Below are positions 1 to 9,100 of a stretch of 64,000 nucleotides of DNA, piece after piece. The notes beneath the pieces are model-generated. The model had not been told where the DNA came from and ran no database searches. It saw nothing but the letters and a program-made list of their open reading frames with translations. The translations under genes were made by a program, and so were the position numbers. This DNA is from Sitta carolinensis (Eukaryota; Chordata; Aves; Passeriformes; Sittidae), in NCBI GenBank assembly GCA_032173965.1, contig CM063310.1, positions 1,551,735-1,615,734 on the forward strand, read 5' to 3'. The stretch's first letter is position 1. Every line of letters begins with the position of its first letter.

Positions 1-90
1 AGACCGGAGGGACCGGGAGAGACCGGAGGGACCGGGAGGGACCGGGAGGGAGCGGAGGGACCGGGAGAGACCGGGAGGGACAGGGATGGG
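1..90. repeat. short GGGAGGGACC tandem repeat
   Basis: Irregular 10-20 bp units of GACCGGGAGGGA at the left edge; the array probably continues outside the window. Confidence 0.7.
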
Positions 91-275
91 TCTGGGATGG
101 ACTGGGATGGGACGGGGATGGGACTGGGAAGGTGGGGTTGCACAGGAAAAGATCCCGGCGCTGCTGCGGGCGGGGCTCGCTCCCCCCGCGCCTCCTCTCC
201 CTGCCCCAGGTGTCCCCGGCAGGACTCGCCCCTCCTCATCCTCGCGGGTCGCCCCGGGAGCAGCCGCGTGTGCCC

Positions 276-363
276 GTATCGCGATTATCGCCCCATTCTC
301 CGCCGGCCCCATTCCAAGTGCCCGCGCTGCCGGCGGGAAGGGGCGGGGCTATGCAAATCAGAT
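276..363 (+). promoter_or_regulatory. orphan U2 distal enhancer module
   Basis: A GGGCGGGG box then ATGCAAAT (351..358), preceded by sequence nearly identical to 1905..1990. No U2 body lies downstream on the plus strand; the next sequence is the 3' flank of minus-strand copy 1. It is probably a leftover enhancer of a lost U2 unit. The rest of 1..370 is GC-rich with no gene seen. Confidence 0.6.
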
Positions 364-403
364 TGCGGACACAGGGAATGATAACTCAAATTTCGCTTTT
401 ATT

Positions 404-415
404 TCTGTTTTTAAC
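404..415 (-). terminator. U2 copy 1 snRNA 3' box
   Basis: Minus strand reads GTTAAAAACAGA, matching the GTT-AAA-AGA type snRNA 3'-end formation box, 20 nt past the mature end. Confidence 0.75.
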
Positions 416-434
416 CCGTTGATATCCCCATGAG

Positions 435-622
435 GGGTGCACCGTTCCCGGAGGCACTGCAATACCGGGACGATGCGCGGAGCGGAGGGAGCAAGCTCCG
501 GGTCCAACTCCCGAGCCCAAAAATCCGTTTAATATGAAGTCCTCTCATCGAGGACGTATCAGATATTAAACTGATAAGAACAGATACTACACTTGATCTT
601 AGCCAAAAGGCCGAGAAGCGAT
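435..622 (-). ncRNA. RNU2: U2 spliceosomal snRNA, copy 1
   Basis: Major-spliceosome U2 snRNA, which pairs with the intron branch site. The minus strand begins ATCGCTTCTCGGCC and ends GTGCACCC, 188 nt. The branch-recognition GTAGTA lies at RNA positions 33-38 and an Sm site (GATTTTTGG) lies mid-molecule. The sequence is base-identical to the copies at 2385 and 3626. A PSE-like block about 42-64 bp upstream (664..686), an octamer DSE at 842..849 and a 3' box at 404..415 make a complete RNA polymerase II snRNA gene. Identity of all copies argues for concerted evolution rather than pseudogenes. Confidence 0.97.
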
Positions 623-841
623 GCCCGCCCCGCCCCGCGCCCCCCGCCCGCCCCGCGCCGCCTCCCGCACACCTCACGGGCACCCCCGAGACCACCCCGA
701 AACTCCCCCGAGCTCGGCCGCAGACTCAGCCCCGGCTCCTCCCGCAGCCCCTGCCCGCCATCCTCGGGAATTTTCCCTTTGAAACTCCGCAATCCGCGGG
801 AGCGGCGCTCCCACAATGCCCTTCTGGAGCCTTCAGATGGA

Positions 842-849
842 ATTTGCAT
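842..849 (-). promoter_or_regulatory. U2 copy 1 distal sequence element (octamer)
   Basis: ATGCAAAT octamer on the minus strand, 220 bp upstream of U2 copy 1, followed by CCACGCCCC (Sp1-like). This is the standard spacing for the Oct-1/Sp1 enhancer of vertebrate U2 genes. Confidence 0.85.
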
Positions 850-1009
850 AACCACGCCCCTTTTCCCGGCAGCGCGGGGGGCTGGGAGTGAGTTGTTATT
901 AGCATAATCCCGCCCCTTTGTTTGCATATTCATAGTGCAGGGAGGGCTCGCTCCGCCCCTCCCCTCACCCAGCGGCGCTGGGGCGGGGGGCGCTGGGCGG
1001 GGGGAGCGG

Positions 1010-1895
1010 GGGGTCCCTGCATCCCCCCGGGAGGGTCTGGGGTCCCTGCCTCCCCCGGGAGGGTTTGGGGGTCCCGCATCCCCCGGGAGGGTTTGGGGGT
1101 CCCTGCCTCCCCCGGGAGGGTCTGGGGTCCCTGCCTCCCCCCGGGAGGGTTTGGGGGTCCCGCATCCCCCGGGAGGGTCTGGGGTCCCTGCCTCCCCCCG
1201 GGAGGGTTTGGGGGTCCCGCATCCCCCGGGAGGGTCTGGGGTCCCTGCCTCCCCCCGGGAAGGTTTGGGGGTCCCGCATCCCCCGGGAGGGTCTGGGGTC
1301 CCTGCTTCCCCCCGGGAGGGTCTGGGGTCCCTGCATCCCCCCGGGAGGGTTTGGGGGTCCCTGCATCCCCCCGGGAGGGTTTGGGGGTCCCTGCATCCCC
1401 CGGGAGGGTCTGGGGTCCCTGCATCCCCCGGGAGGGTCGGGGGTCCCTGCATCCCCCGGGAGGGTCGGGGGTCCCCCGGGAGGGTCTGGGGGTCCCTGCA
1501 TCCCCCCGGGAGGGTGTGGGGTCCCTGCCTCCCCTCGGGAGGGTTTGGGGTCCCTGCATCCCCCTGGAAGGGTCTGGGGGTTCCTGCATCCCCCCGGGAG
1601 GGTCTGGGGGTCCCTGCATCCCCCGGGAGGGTTTGGGGTCCCTGCCTCCCCCCGGGAGGGTTTGGGGGTCCCTGCATCCCCCCGGGAGGGTTTGGGGGTC
1701 CCTGCATCCCCCGGGAGGGTCGGGGGTCCCTGCATCCCCCGGGAGGGTCGGGGGTCCCCCGGGAGGGTCTGGGGGTCCCTGCATCCCCCTGGAAGGGTCT
1801 GGGGGTTCCTGCCTCCCCTCGGGAGGGTTTGGGGTCCCTGCATCCCCCGGGAGGGTTTGGGGTCCCTGCATTCCCCGGGAGGGTTTGGGGTCCTT
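1010..1895. repeat. 28-30 bp minisatellite between inverted U2 genes
   Basis: About 30 units built on GGGAGGGTTTGGGGGTCCC then TGCATCCCCC, with two alternating variants (TCTGGGG and TTTGGGGG). It occupies the spacer of the U2 inverted repeat. Long repetitive open frames on both strands here are array artefacts. Confidence 0.9.
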
Positions 1896-1904
1896 CTTTC
1901 TCCC

Positions 1905-2040
1905 CATATCGCGATTATCGCCCCAGTCTCCGCTCGCCCCATTCCAAGTGCCCGCGCTGCCGGCGGGAAGGGGCGGGGCTATGCAAATCAGGAGCGGCCG
2001 AAAGGCACCATGGGAGGGATTTACCGGGGGATGCGGGGGC
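1905..2040 (+). promoter_or_regulatory. orphan U2 distal enhancer module 2
   Basis: Repeats the 276..363 module (GGGCGGGG, octamer 1981..1988) and continues into sequence whose reverse complement lies upstream of U2 copy 3 (about 3985-4035). The nearest plus-strand U2 is 400 bp away and has its own octamer at 2158, so this module is either a second enhancer or a remnant. Confidence 0.6.
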
Positions 2041-2145
2041 GCGGGGTGAGAGGGGCGAGCCCCCCCTGCACTATGAATATGTAAATAAAGGGGCGGGGTT
2101 ACGCTAACGAACGAGCCGCTCCGAACCCTCCGCGCTGCCGGGAAA

Positions 2146-2165
2146 AGGGGCGTGGTTATGCAAAT
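2146..2165 (+). promoter_or_regulatory. U2 copy 2 distal sequence element (Sp1 + octamer)
   Basis: GGGGCGTGG followed by ATGCAAAT at 2158..2165, about -220 relative to U2 copy 2. It mirrors the copy 1 element in inverted orientation. Confidence 0.85.
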
Positions 2166-2384
2166 TTCATCTGCAGGCTCCAGAAGGGCATTGTGGGAGC
2201 GCCGCTCCCGCGGATTGCGGAGTTTCAAAGGGAAAATTCCCGAGGATTTCGGGCAGAGGCTGCGGGAGGAGCCGGGGCTGAGTCTGCGGCCGAGCTCGGG
2301 GGAGTTTCGGGGTGGTCTCGGGGGTGCCCGTGAGGTGTGCGGGAGGCGGCGCGGGGCGGGCGGGGGGCGCGGGGCGGGGCGGGC

Positions 2385-2572
2385 ATCGCTTCTCGGCCTT
2401 TTGGCTAAGATCAAGTGTAGTATCTGTTCTTATCAGTTTAATATCTGATACGTCCTCGATGAGAGGACTTCATATTAAACGGATTTTTGGGCTCGGGAGT
2501 TGGACCCGGAGCTTGCTCCCTCCGCTCCGCGCATCGTCCCGGTATTGCAGTGCCTCCGGGAACGGTGCACCC
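2385..2572 (+). ncRNA. RNU2: U2 spliceosomal snRNA, copy 2
   Basis: Plus-strand U2 snRNA, 188 nt, identical to the two minus-strand copies. The PSE-like block is at 2321..2343 (about -64 to -42), an octamer with an adjacent Sp1-like box is at 2146..2165 (about -220), and a 3'-box-like GGTGAAAAACAGA starts at 2591. The 3' box is slightly diverged from the GTTAAAAACAGA of the other copies. It is transcribed away from copy 1, with which its whole flank forms an inverted repeat. Confidence 0.97.
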
Positions 2573-2590
2573 CCGACGGGGATCTGATCT

Positions 2591-2602
2591 GGTGAAAAAC
2601 AG
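2591..2602 (+). terminator. U2 copy 2 snRNA 3' box
   Basis: GGTGAAAAACAG(A), 19 nt past the mature U2 end, is the counterpart of the 3' boxes of the other copies with small changes. Confidence 0.65.
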
Positions 2603-2895
2603 AAATAAAAATTCGAAAGCCGAGTCCTTGACCCCGATGAAGGGATTCGGGCTCATTTCCCACAATTCTGCGGCTTTCTGAGCTTTTTTCACTGTTTTTT
2701 TGGGGCTGTTTCAGAGGGGTTTAAAGGGGTTTAGCGGTGCCAGTGGCCTCTCGGGAGTGAGCGCGGCTCGCTGAGCAGCTGGCGGGGCGGTTAATGGGCG
2801 GTAATTAGAGGGAGGCGCTTAATAAGCGTTAATTGGGGGCGTGCTAATCAGAAGACGAATTGTGGAGAACGAGTTTTGAATGGGAGGGGCGGAAA

Positions 2896-3033
2896 GAGCC
2901 GAGCGGTGCCGGGAATGCCCGAGCGCAGGGGAGGGCGGAGAGAGCCGAGCGGTGCCGGGAATGCCCGAGCGCAGGGGAGGGCGGAGAGAGCCGAGCGGTG
3001 CCGGGAATGCCCGAGCGCAGGGGAAAGCGGCGC
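2896..3033. repeat. 46-bp repeat, three copies
   Basis: Three almost identical 46-bp units beginning GAGCCGAGCGGTGCCGGGAA. The flanks 2640..2895 and 3034..3295 are GC-rich unique sequence in which I see no gene. Confidence 0.85.
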
Positions 3034-3299
3034 CTCACGCAATTTGCGGAGCGCGGGTCCCCCCGCACTCGGCGCCCAAAATCCCCGAAATTGGCCCCAA
3101 ATCCGCCGCTTCTCCCCCAAATCCCCCTGACCGGGGAGGCTCCGGCCGCTACCGACCCCGAACCCGGCCGGGACCCCCTCAAAGCCCTCCCCAAACTCGC
3201 CTGAGGCGATTTGCGCAGCGCGGATTTCCCCCCGCACTTTGCCCTCCCGGCACCGGCGGAGCCCTCACGGGGCACCGGGAGGAGCTGGGAGCTGGCGGG

Positions 3300-3470
3300 A
3301 GGGGAGCGCCACGAACCGGGAGAGATCTGGGACCGGGAGAGATCCTGAAGAGATCTGGGACCGGGAGAGATCTGGGACCGGGAGAGATCTGGGACCGGGA
3401 GGGACCGGGAGAGATCTGGGACTGGGAGAGATCTTGGGACCGGGAGGGCCCGGGAGGGCCCGGGAGCGCC
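3300..3470. repeat. 17-bp GGGAGAGATCTGGGACC repeat
   Basis: Seven or more degenerate units rich in AGATCT, between the U2 copy 2 and copy 3 regions. No coding signal. Confidence 0.8.
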
Positions 3471-3594
3471 CTGCCCCATTGCGCTCACCGAGCCGGCCCC
3501 AGCAGCCTCTGTGCCCGGTGCCCCTCTGTGCCCAACGCGGAGAGTGGAGGAGCTTGTGGACACAGGGAATGATAACTCAAATTTCGCTTTTATT

Positions 3595-3606
3595 TCTGTT
3601 TTTAAC
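3595..3606 (-). terminator. U2 copy 3 snRNA 3' box
   Basis: Identical on the minus strand to the copy 1 box (GTTAAAAACAGA), at the same distance from the U2 3' end. Confidence 0.75.
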
Positions 3607-3625
3607 CCGTTGATATCCCCATGAG

Positions 3626-3813
3626 GGGTGCACCGTTCCCGGAGGCACTGCAATACCGGGACGATGCGCGGAGCGGAGGGAGCAAGCTCCGGGTCCAACT
3701 CCCGAGCCCAAAAATCCGTTTAATATGAAGTCCTCTCATCGAGGACGTATCAGATATTAAACTGATAAGAACAGATACTACACTTGATCTTAGCCAAAAG
3801 GCCGAGAAGCGAT
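3626..3813 (-). ncRNA. RNU2: U2 spliceosomal snRNA, copy 3
   Basis: Third U2 gene, minus strand, 188 nt, identical to the others. The 3' flank (box at 3595..3606) matches copy 1 closely. The 5' flank matches copies 1 and 2 only to about -65; farther upstream it instead matches the inverted form of 1981-2040. It carries two octamers, at 4027..4034 and 4048..4055. The promoter is therefore a mosaic of cluster modules. Confidence 0.97.
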
Positions 3814-4026
3814 GCCCGCACCGCCCCGCGCCCCCCGCCCGCCCCGCGCCGCCTCCCGCACACCTCACGGGCACCCCCGAGCCGCCCCCGCCGCTCCCGC
3901 CGCCGCTCCCGGTGCCGCTCCCCGTCCGCCGCCGCCGCTCCCGCCCGGGATCCGCCCGCTCCGAGCCCCCCCGCGCCCCGGAATCCCCCGGTAAATCCCT
4001 CCCATGGTGCCTTTCGGCCGCCCCTG

Positions 4027-4055
4027 ATTTGCATGGCCCGCCCCTTTATGCAAAT
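4027..4055 (-). promoter_or_regulatory. U2 copy 3 distal sequence element (two octamers)
   Basis: ATTTGCAT at 4027..4034 and ATGCAAAT at 4048..4055 are arranged head to head around GCCCGCCCC, 214-242 bp upstream of U2 copy 3. The double, opposed octamer distinguishes this enhancer from the other two copies. Confidence 0.8.
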
Positions 4056-4436
4056 ATCCCGCCGGTGTTCGCCCCCGCGCTCCGCCGTTCTCTCCTTTGG
4101 GGACCCTGAAGTGCCCGGGCAGAGCGGGACGGGACTCAGGGACCCCCAAACTCCCTGAAACGGCTCAAAGCCCCCAAAACGAGCCGGGGACCCCCGAGCT
4201 CGGCCCAGGGCAGGGGCACGGGGGGCGGGGGGCTCCCCAGAACCAGCGGGGACCCCCGGTTTGTGCCGCCCGCGGGGGCTCCGCGTTCCTCGGGGGCGAC
4301 AGCAGCGACAGCCCCGGTGTGCCGAGGCAGAGACCCCTCCCCAAAACCCCCCTGCACAGAGCCGGGGGTCCCACGCTTTACTGAGGGGGGGCAGGTGACA
4401 ATCCCAGCGTGCCCGTGTCCTTTAGGGGTCTCACAC

Positions 4437-4442
4437 TTTATT
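4437..4442 (-). terminator. TMEM223 poly(A) signal
   Basis: AATAAA on the minus strand, about 245 nt past the TMEM223 stop. It lies in a 3' region with three ~60-bp repeats (about 4390..4600) around TTTATC/TTTATT. Sequence 4060..4380 upstream of U2 copy 3 is GC-rich and has no other feature I can support. Confidence 0.6.
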
Positions 4443-4684
4443 GAGAGGGGCCAGGTGACAATCCCGATATCCCCCGTGTCCTGGGCTGTCCCAGAGTTTA
4501 TCCTGGGTGATGCCAGCTGCCAATCCCGATGTCCCCCGTGTCCTGGGCTGTCCCAGAGTTTATCCTGGGGGTGCCAATCCCGCTGTCCCCCGTGTCCTGC
4601 AGGTTTCCCGCAGTCCGTTCCGGGCTCCAGCTGGCGGTCCCGCTGTCCCTGCGGGTGTCCCCGCTCCGTCCCGCCGTGTCCCGG

Positions 4685-5812
4685 TCAGAAGTTGCGGAAG
4701 GCGCCCACGGTGACATCGAAGAGCAGCGGGTGCGGGAGCTGCCCCGCCTTGTCCAGCAGGAAGTAGAAGGGGCGGCCGCGCACCTTGATGGGGATGGCGC
4801 CGCTCACCTGGGCGCGGTGCGCGCGGCCGGACACGTCCCGCAGCGGCACGGTGAGCGAGCGGCGGCCCAGCCCGAGCGGCCCGTGCGTGCCGATGGCCAC
4901 GGCGGAGCCGCCGCGCAGCAGCGTCACCCGGCGCACCGAGCGCAGCGGCAGCAGCCAGCCCGCGGCCACGATCAGCGAGCCTGCGGGGACGCGGCGCTCA
5001 GCGACGGCCCCGGGCCCGCTGCCCCGAGCCCCGAGCGAGCCCCGGCTGCTCCGGCCCGAGCCCGCCCTGCTCCCGCTGCCCCGAGCGAGCCGCGGCTGCT
5101 CCGGCCCGAGCCCGCCCTGCTCCCGCTGCCCCGAGCCCCGAGCCCGCCCTGCTCCCGGGCCCGCTGCCCCGAGCCCGAGCGAGCCGCGGCTGCTCCGGCC
5201 CGAGCCCGCCCTGCTCCCGCTGCCCCCTGCCCCGAGCCCCGAGCCCGCCCTGCTCCCGCTGCCCCGAGCCCCGAGCCCGCCCTGCTCCCGCTGCCCCGAG
5301 CCCCGAGCGAGCCGCGGTGCCCTTCCCGTGCTCCTGGAGCGTCCCCGCTCTGTCCCCGGGGTGTCCCCGGGGTGTCCCTGGTGTGTTCCCGCCGTGTCCC
5401 CGCTGTGTCCCCGCTCTGTCCCGGTACGACCTCGCTCTGTCCCCGCCGTGTCCCCGCCGTGTCCCCGCTGTCCCCGAGCCCTCTCGGGCTCCGCTCCCGC
5501 CGCCCGGGTGACCCCGCTTCCTCCCCGGTCCAGCTCCGAGCTCGTTAAGGGCCCCGGTACCGAGGGTGAGGCAGGAGGCCGTGAAGCCGAAGCGCCACTT
5601 GTTGTCGCGGGGTCGCAGCGGGTCGTCGGGCGCGGGCGCGGGCCCGGGCGGGGGGCGCAGCGCGGTGAAGGCGAAGTGCGCCAGGTATGCCCAGAAGAGC
5701 CCCTGGCCCGTGCAGAAGAGCCCCAGGAGGCGGAAGAAGCGGCTGCGGTCGTGCTCGAACAGAACCACGTCCGGGACACGGCCGCGGCCTCCAGCGCCGC
5801 CCGCGCCGCCAT
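4685..5812 (-). CDS. TMEM223: transmembrane protein 223, mitochondrial complex IV assembly factor
   Basis: Exon 1 is 5561..5812 and exon 2 is 4685..4980 (stop TGA at 4685..4687); the join makes LTL-GSLIVAAG. TMEM223 is a two-pass inner mitochondrial membrane protein linked to translation and assembly of COX1. Exon 1 shows the family block VVLFEHDRSRFFRLLGLFC and exon 2 shows VPLRDVSGRAHR, KVRGRPFYFLLDKAG and LFDVTVGAFRNF at the C-terminus. The ATG at 5812 (MAARAALEAAA) is one frame off the conserved part of exon 1. Either a base is missing near 5770-5800 or translation starts upstream in frame (for example at 5903). The intron is GC repeats. It lies 290 bp downstream of the NXF1 stop, same strand. 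Confidence 0.93.
   Translation of the reverse strand: MAARAALEAAAVSRTWFCSSTTAAASSASWGSSARARGSSGHTWRTSPSPRCAPRPGPRPRPTTRCDPATTSGASASRPPASPSVPGPLTSSELDRGGSGVTRAAGAEPERARGQRGHGGDTAGTERGRTGTERGHSGDTAGTHQGHPGDTPGTERGRSRSTGRAPRLARGSGQREQGGLGARGSGSRAGSGLGAGGSGSRAGSGRSSRGSLGLGAAGPGAGRARGSGQREQGGLGPEQPRLARGSGSRAGSGRSSRGSLGARGSGPGAVAERRVPAGSLIVAAGWLLPLRSVRRVTLLRGGSAVAIGTHGPLGLGRRSLTVPLRDVSGRAHRAQVSGAIPIKVRGRPFYFLLDKAGQLPHPLLFDVTVGAFRNF
4990..5490. repeat. GC-rich repeats in the TMEM223 intron
   Basis: About 32-bp units around CGAGCCCGCCCTGCTCCCGC (4990..5310), followed by GTGTCCCCGCTCTGTCCCC units (5340..5490). They fill the single intron (4981..5560). Confidence 0.85.
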
Positions 5813-5828
5813 GACGGGCAGCGCGCCG

Positions 5829-5930
5829 GTACTTCCGGGGCACGCCACCGGTACTTCCGGGAAACCCCACCGGTACTTCCGGCAAGCGCGGCGTCCCAGC
5901 CAATCAGCGCGGGCCCCGCCGCCATCTTTG
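5829..5930 (-). promoter_or_regulatory. TMEM223 promoter with three ETS sites, CCAAT and YY1-like site
   Basis: Three CCGGAAGT sites on the minus strand (5831..5838, 5853..5860, 5875..5882) at exact 22-bp spacing, just upstream of the TMEM223 ATG. A CCAAT motif is at 5900..5904 and a YY1-like GCCGCCATCTTT at about 5918..5929. ETS plus YY1 without TATA is typical of nuclear genes for mitochondrial proteins. Confidence 0.7.
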
Positions 5931-6021
5931 TTGCTGGCACGCGCCCGCCCTGCCCTCACCGCCCCCCCCCTTAAAGGCGCCGCGCTCGACGATCAATAAC
6001 CGATAATCAATAATCGATCGA

Positions 6022-6027
6022 TTTATT
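6022..6027 (-). terminator. NXF1 poly(A) signal
   Basis: AATAAA on the minus strand, about 77 nt past the NXF1 stop, in a local AT-rich island (CGATAATCAATAATCGATCG). The gap to the TMEM223 start is only about 200 bp. Confidence 0.8.
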
Positions 6028-6103
6028 TACAAAACTCCAAGGAATGACGGGGCTCGACCACGGGACGGGGGGGCCCGGGGAGGGGAGCGGGGATCTCCGA
6101 CGT

Positions 6104-9100
6104 TCACTTGAGAAACGCGACCTCTGGAATTTTCCCTTCCAGCTGGAATGAGAGGGGGCAGTGAGGACCCAGAATTGGGGAAAAAAAAACGGGAAAAAAA
6201 CGGGAAAAAATCCCGGGAAAACCGGGACAAACGCACCTTGAGCTGGGTAAAAACCTGCCCGGCCTGGCCGTAATCCCAGTCGTTGTCCTGGAGGCACCTG
6301 AGGGAGGGAGCGGCGTTCTGCGGGCGCCTCGCCGGATTTTGGGGTTTTTTTTGGGGGGGATTTTTGGGGATTTTTAAAGGATTTTTGGGGCGGTTCTACG
6401 GCAGTTTGGGGAGGGATTTTAAAGAGTTCCTCAGGATGAGTTTGGGGAGATTTATGAGGGGGTTTTGGGGTGGTTTGAGAGATTTTTGAGGGATTTTGGA
6501 GGGATTTTCAGAGGGATTTTTAAGAGTTTTTTGAGGTGATTTTGGGGAGATTTTTGTTTTTTCCTGGGGGCGTTTTGAGCCAATTCCAGACGGATTCTGG
6601 AGCGAATTCTGGATGGATTTTGGAGCGAATTCTGGACGGATTTTTGGAGCGATTTTCAGAGGGATTTTTTGAGGTGATTTTTAAAGAGTTTTTTGAGATG
6701 ATTTTAGGGAGATTTTTGAGTTTTTTTGGGGTTGTTTTGAGCCAATTCCAGACGGATTCTGGAGCGATTTTCAGAGGGATTTTCAGGGGTTTTGAGGTGA
6801 TTTTGGGGAGATTTTTTGGTTTTCCTGGGGGCGTTTTGAGCCAATTCCAGACGGATTCTGGAGCGATTACCGGAGCGGCTCTGGCGGGGACTCTGGGGGT
6901 GTTTGTTCCATTTTTGGGGTTATTTTTTGGTGTTTGTGGACTCACTTCTGGGACCACTCGAGGTTCATGCCCGACTGCATGGCGAAGGCGGCCAGCATCT
7001 CCTGCTGCTCGGCCGTCAGGGTGGGCACGGGGCTGGAGGAGGGCGTGGGCGGCGGGCAGGGCGAAGGCTTTGCGCAGCTCCTCGGGGCTGGCGCCGCGCA
7101 CGAACAGCTCGTCGTTCACGATGCACAGCCTGGGGAGCGGGGCGAAAAGGGGATGGGGGATTGGGGGGAGAAAAGGGGATGGGGGATTGGGGATGGGGGA
7201 ATTGGGGATTGGGGATTGGGGATGGGGGAGAAAAGGGGATTGGGGATTGGGGATGGGGGAATTGGGATTGGGGGGAGAAAAGGGGATTGGGGATTGGGGA
7301 TTGGGGATTGGGGGATTGGGGGAGAAAAGGGGATTGGGGATTGGGGATGGGGGAATTGGGGATTGGGGGGAGAAAAGGGGATGGGGATTGGGGATTGGGG
7401 ATGGGGGATTGGGGGATTGGGGGAGAAAAGGGGATTGGGGATTGGGGGGAGAAAAGGGGATTGGGGGATTGGGGATTGGGGAGAAAAGGGGATTGGGGAT
7501 TGGGGATTGGGGATGGGGGATTGGGGGAGAAAAGGGGATTGGGGATTGGGGGATTGGGGATTGGGGATGGGGGATTGGGGATTGGGGGATTGGGGATTGG
7601 GGGATTGGGGGATTGGGGATGGGGGATTGGGGATTGGGGGATTGGGGATTGGGGATGGGGGATTGGGGATGGGGGATTGGGGATGGGGGATGGGGGATGG
7701 GGGATTGGGGATTGGGGATTGGGGGATTGGGGATTGGGATGGGGATTGTGGGATTGGGGATTGGGGGATTGTGGGATTGGGGATTGGGGGATTGTGGGAT
7801 TGGGGATTGGGGGATTGGGGATTGGGGGATGGGGGGATTGGGGATTGGGGGATTGGGGGATTGGGGATTGGGGGATTGTGGGATTGGGGATTGGGGGATT
7901 GGGGATTGGGGATTGGGGGGGATTGGGGGAGATTGGGGGGAATTGGGGGGTTTGGATGGGAACATTGGGAATTGGGGGGTGGGAATTGGGGTTTGGGGGG
8001 GTAAAAGGGGGGTTGGTGAGGGAAAATTGGGGGTTTGGGGGAAAATTGGGGTTTAGGGGGCAAAAGGGGGTTTAGGGGGTGGGAATTGGGGGTGGGAAAT
8101 GGGGTTTGGGGGGAATTGGGGGGAGAATTTGGGTTTGGAGGGGGGAAAAAGGGGAGGAGGGGGGGGGTCCGGCAGGGGGGGGTCCCGGGCAGGGGGGGGG
8201 TCCCGGGCAGGGGGGGGTCCCGGGCAGGGGGGGGGTCCCGGGCAGGGGGGGGTCCCGGGCAGGGGGGTCCGGGCAGGGGGGGGTCCCGGGCAAGGGTGGG
8301 GGTCCTGGCAGGGGGGGTCCGGGCAGGGGGGTTCGTGGCAGGGGGGTCCGGGCAAGGGTGGGGGTCTGGCAGGGGGGTCCGGCAGGGGGGTCCGAGGGGG
8401 GTGTCGCAGGGGGTCCGGGGGGGTCCGCAGGGGGATCCGAGGGGGGGGTCCCGGGCAGGGGGTCCCGCAGGGGGAGGTCCGGGCAGGGGGGCTGACCGCT
8501 GTTCCCGCGGCACCGCGATGAACATCGGGAAAAGGCAGCGCACGGAATCCGGGATTTGCCATCCACTGTGGGGAGAGAGGGACAGTGAGAGGGAGATAGA
8601 GGGGAAAAATGGGGAAAATCCAGGGGGAAATACAGGGGAAAATCCAGGGGGAAAATGGGGAAAATCCAGGGGGAAATCCAGGGGAAAATCCAGGGGGGGA
8701 AATGGGGAAAATCCAGGGGGAAAATGGGGAAAATCCAGGGGGAAATACAAGGGAAAATCCAGGGGAAAATGGGGAAAATCCAGGGGGAAAATGGGGAAAA
8801 TCCAGGGGGAAAAATGGGGAAAATAGAGGGGGAAATGGGGAAAATCCAGGGGGAAATGGGGAAAATCCAGGGGGAAAATCCAGGGGGAAAAGTGGGGAAA
8901 ATAGAGGGGGGAAAATGGGGAAAATAGAGGGGAAAACAGAGGGGAAAAATGGGGAAAAGAGAGGGGAAAAATGGGAATAATACAGGGGGAAAATGGGGAA
9001 AATACAGGGGGAAAACAGATGGGAAAATAGAGGGGAAAAATAGATGGGGAAAAAATAGAAGGGAAAAAAGGGGAGAAAAATGGGGAAAATGGGGAAAAAA

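Noticed and set aside
922..2414. 325-494 residue frames across the U2 spacer
   Set aside because: Products of the 28-30 bp minisatellite (GCRDPQTLPG, PGRVWGPC) and of U2 flanks; no protein family resemblance.
435..3813. U2 copies as retro-pseudogenes
   Set aside because: All three are full length, identical, and have DSE, PSE-like and 3'-box elements at correct spacing.
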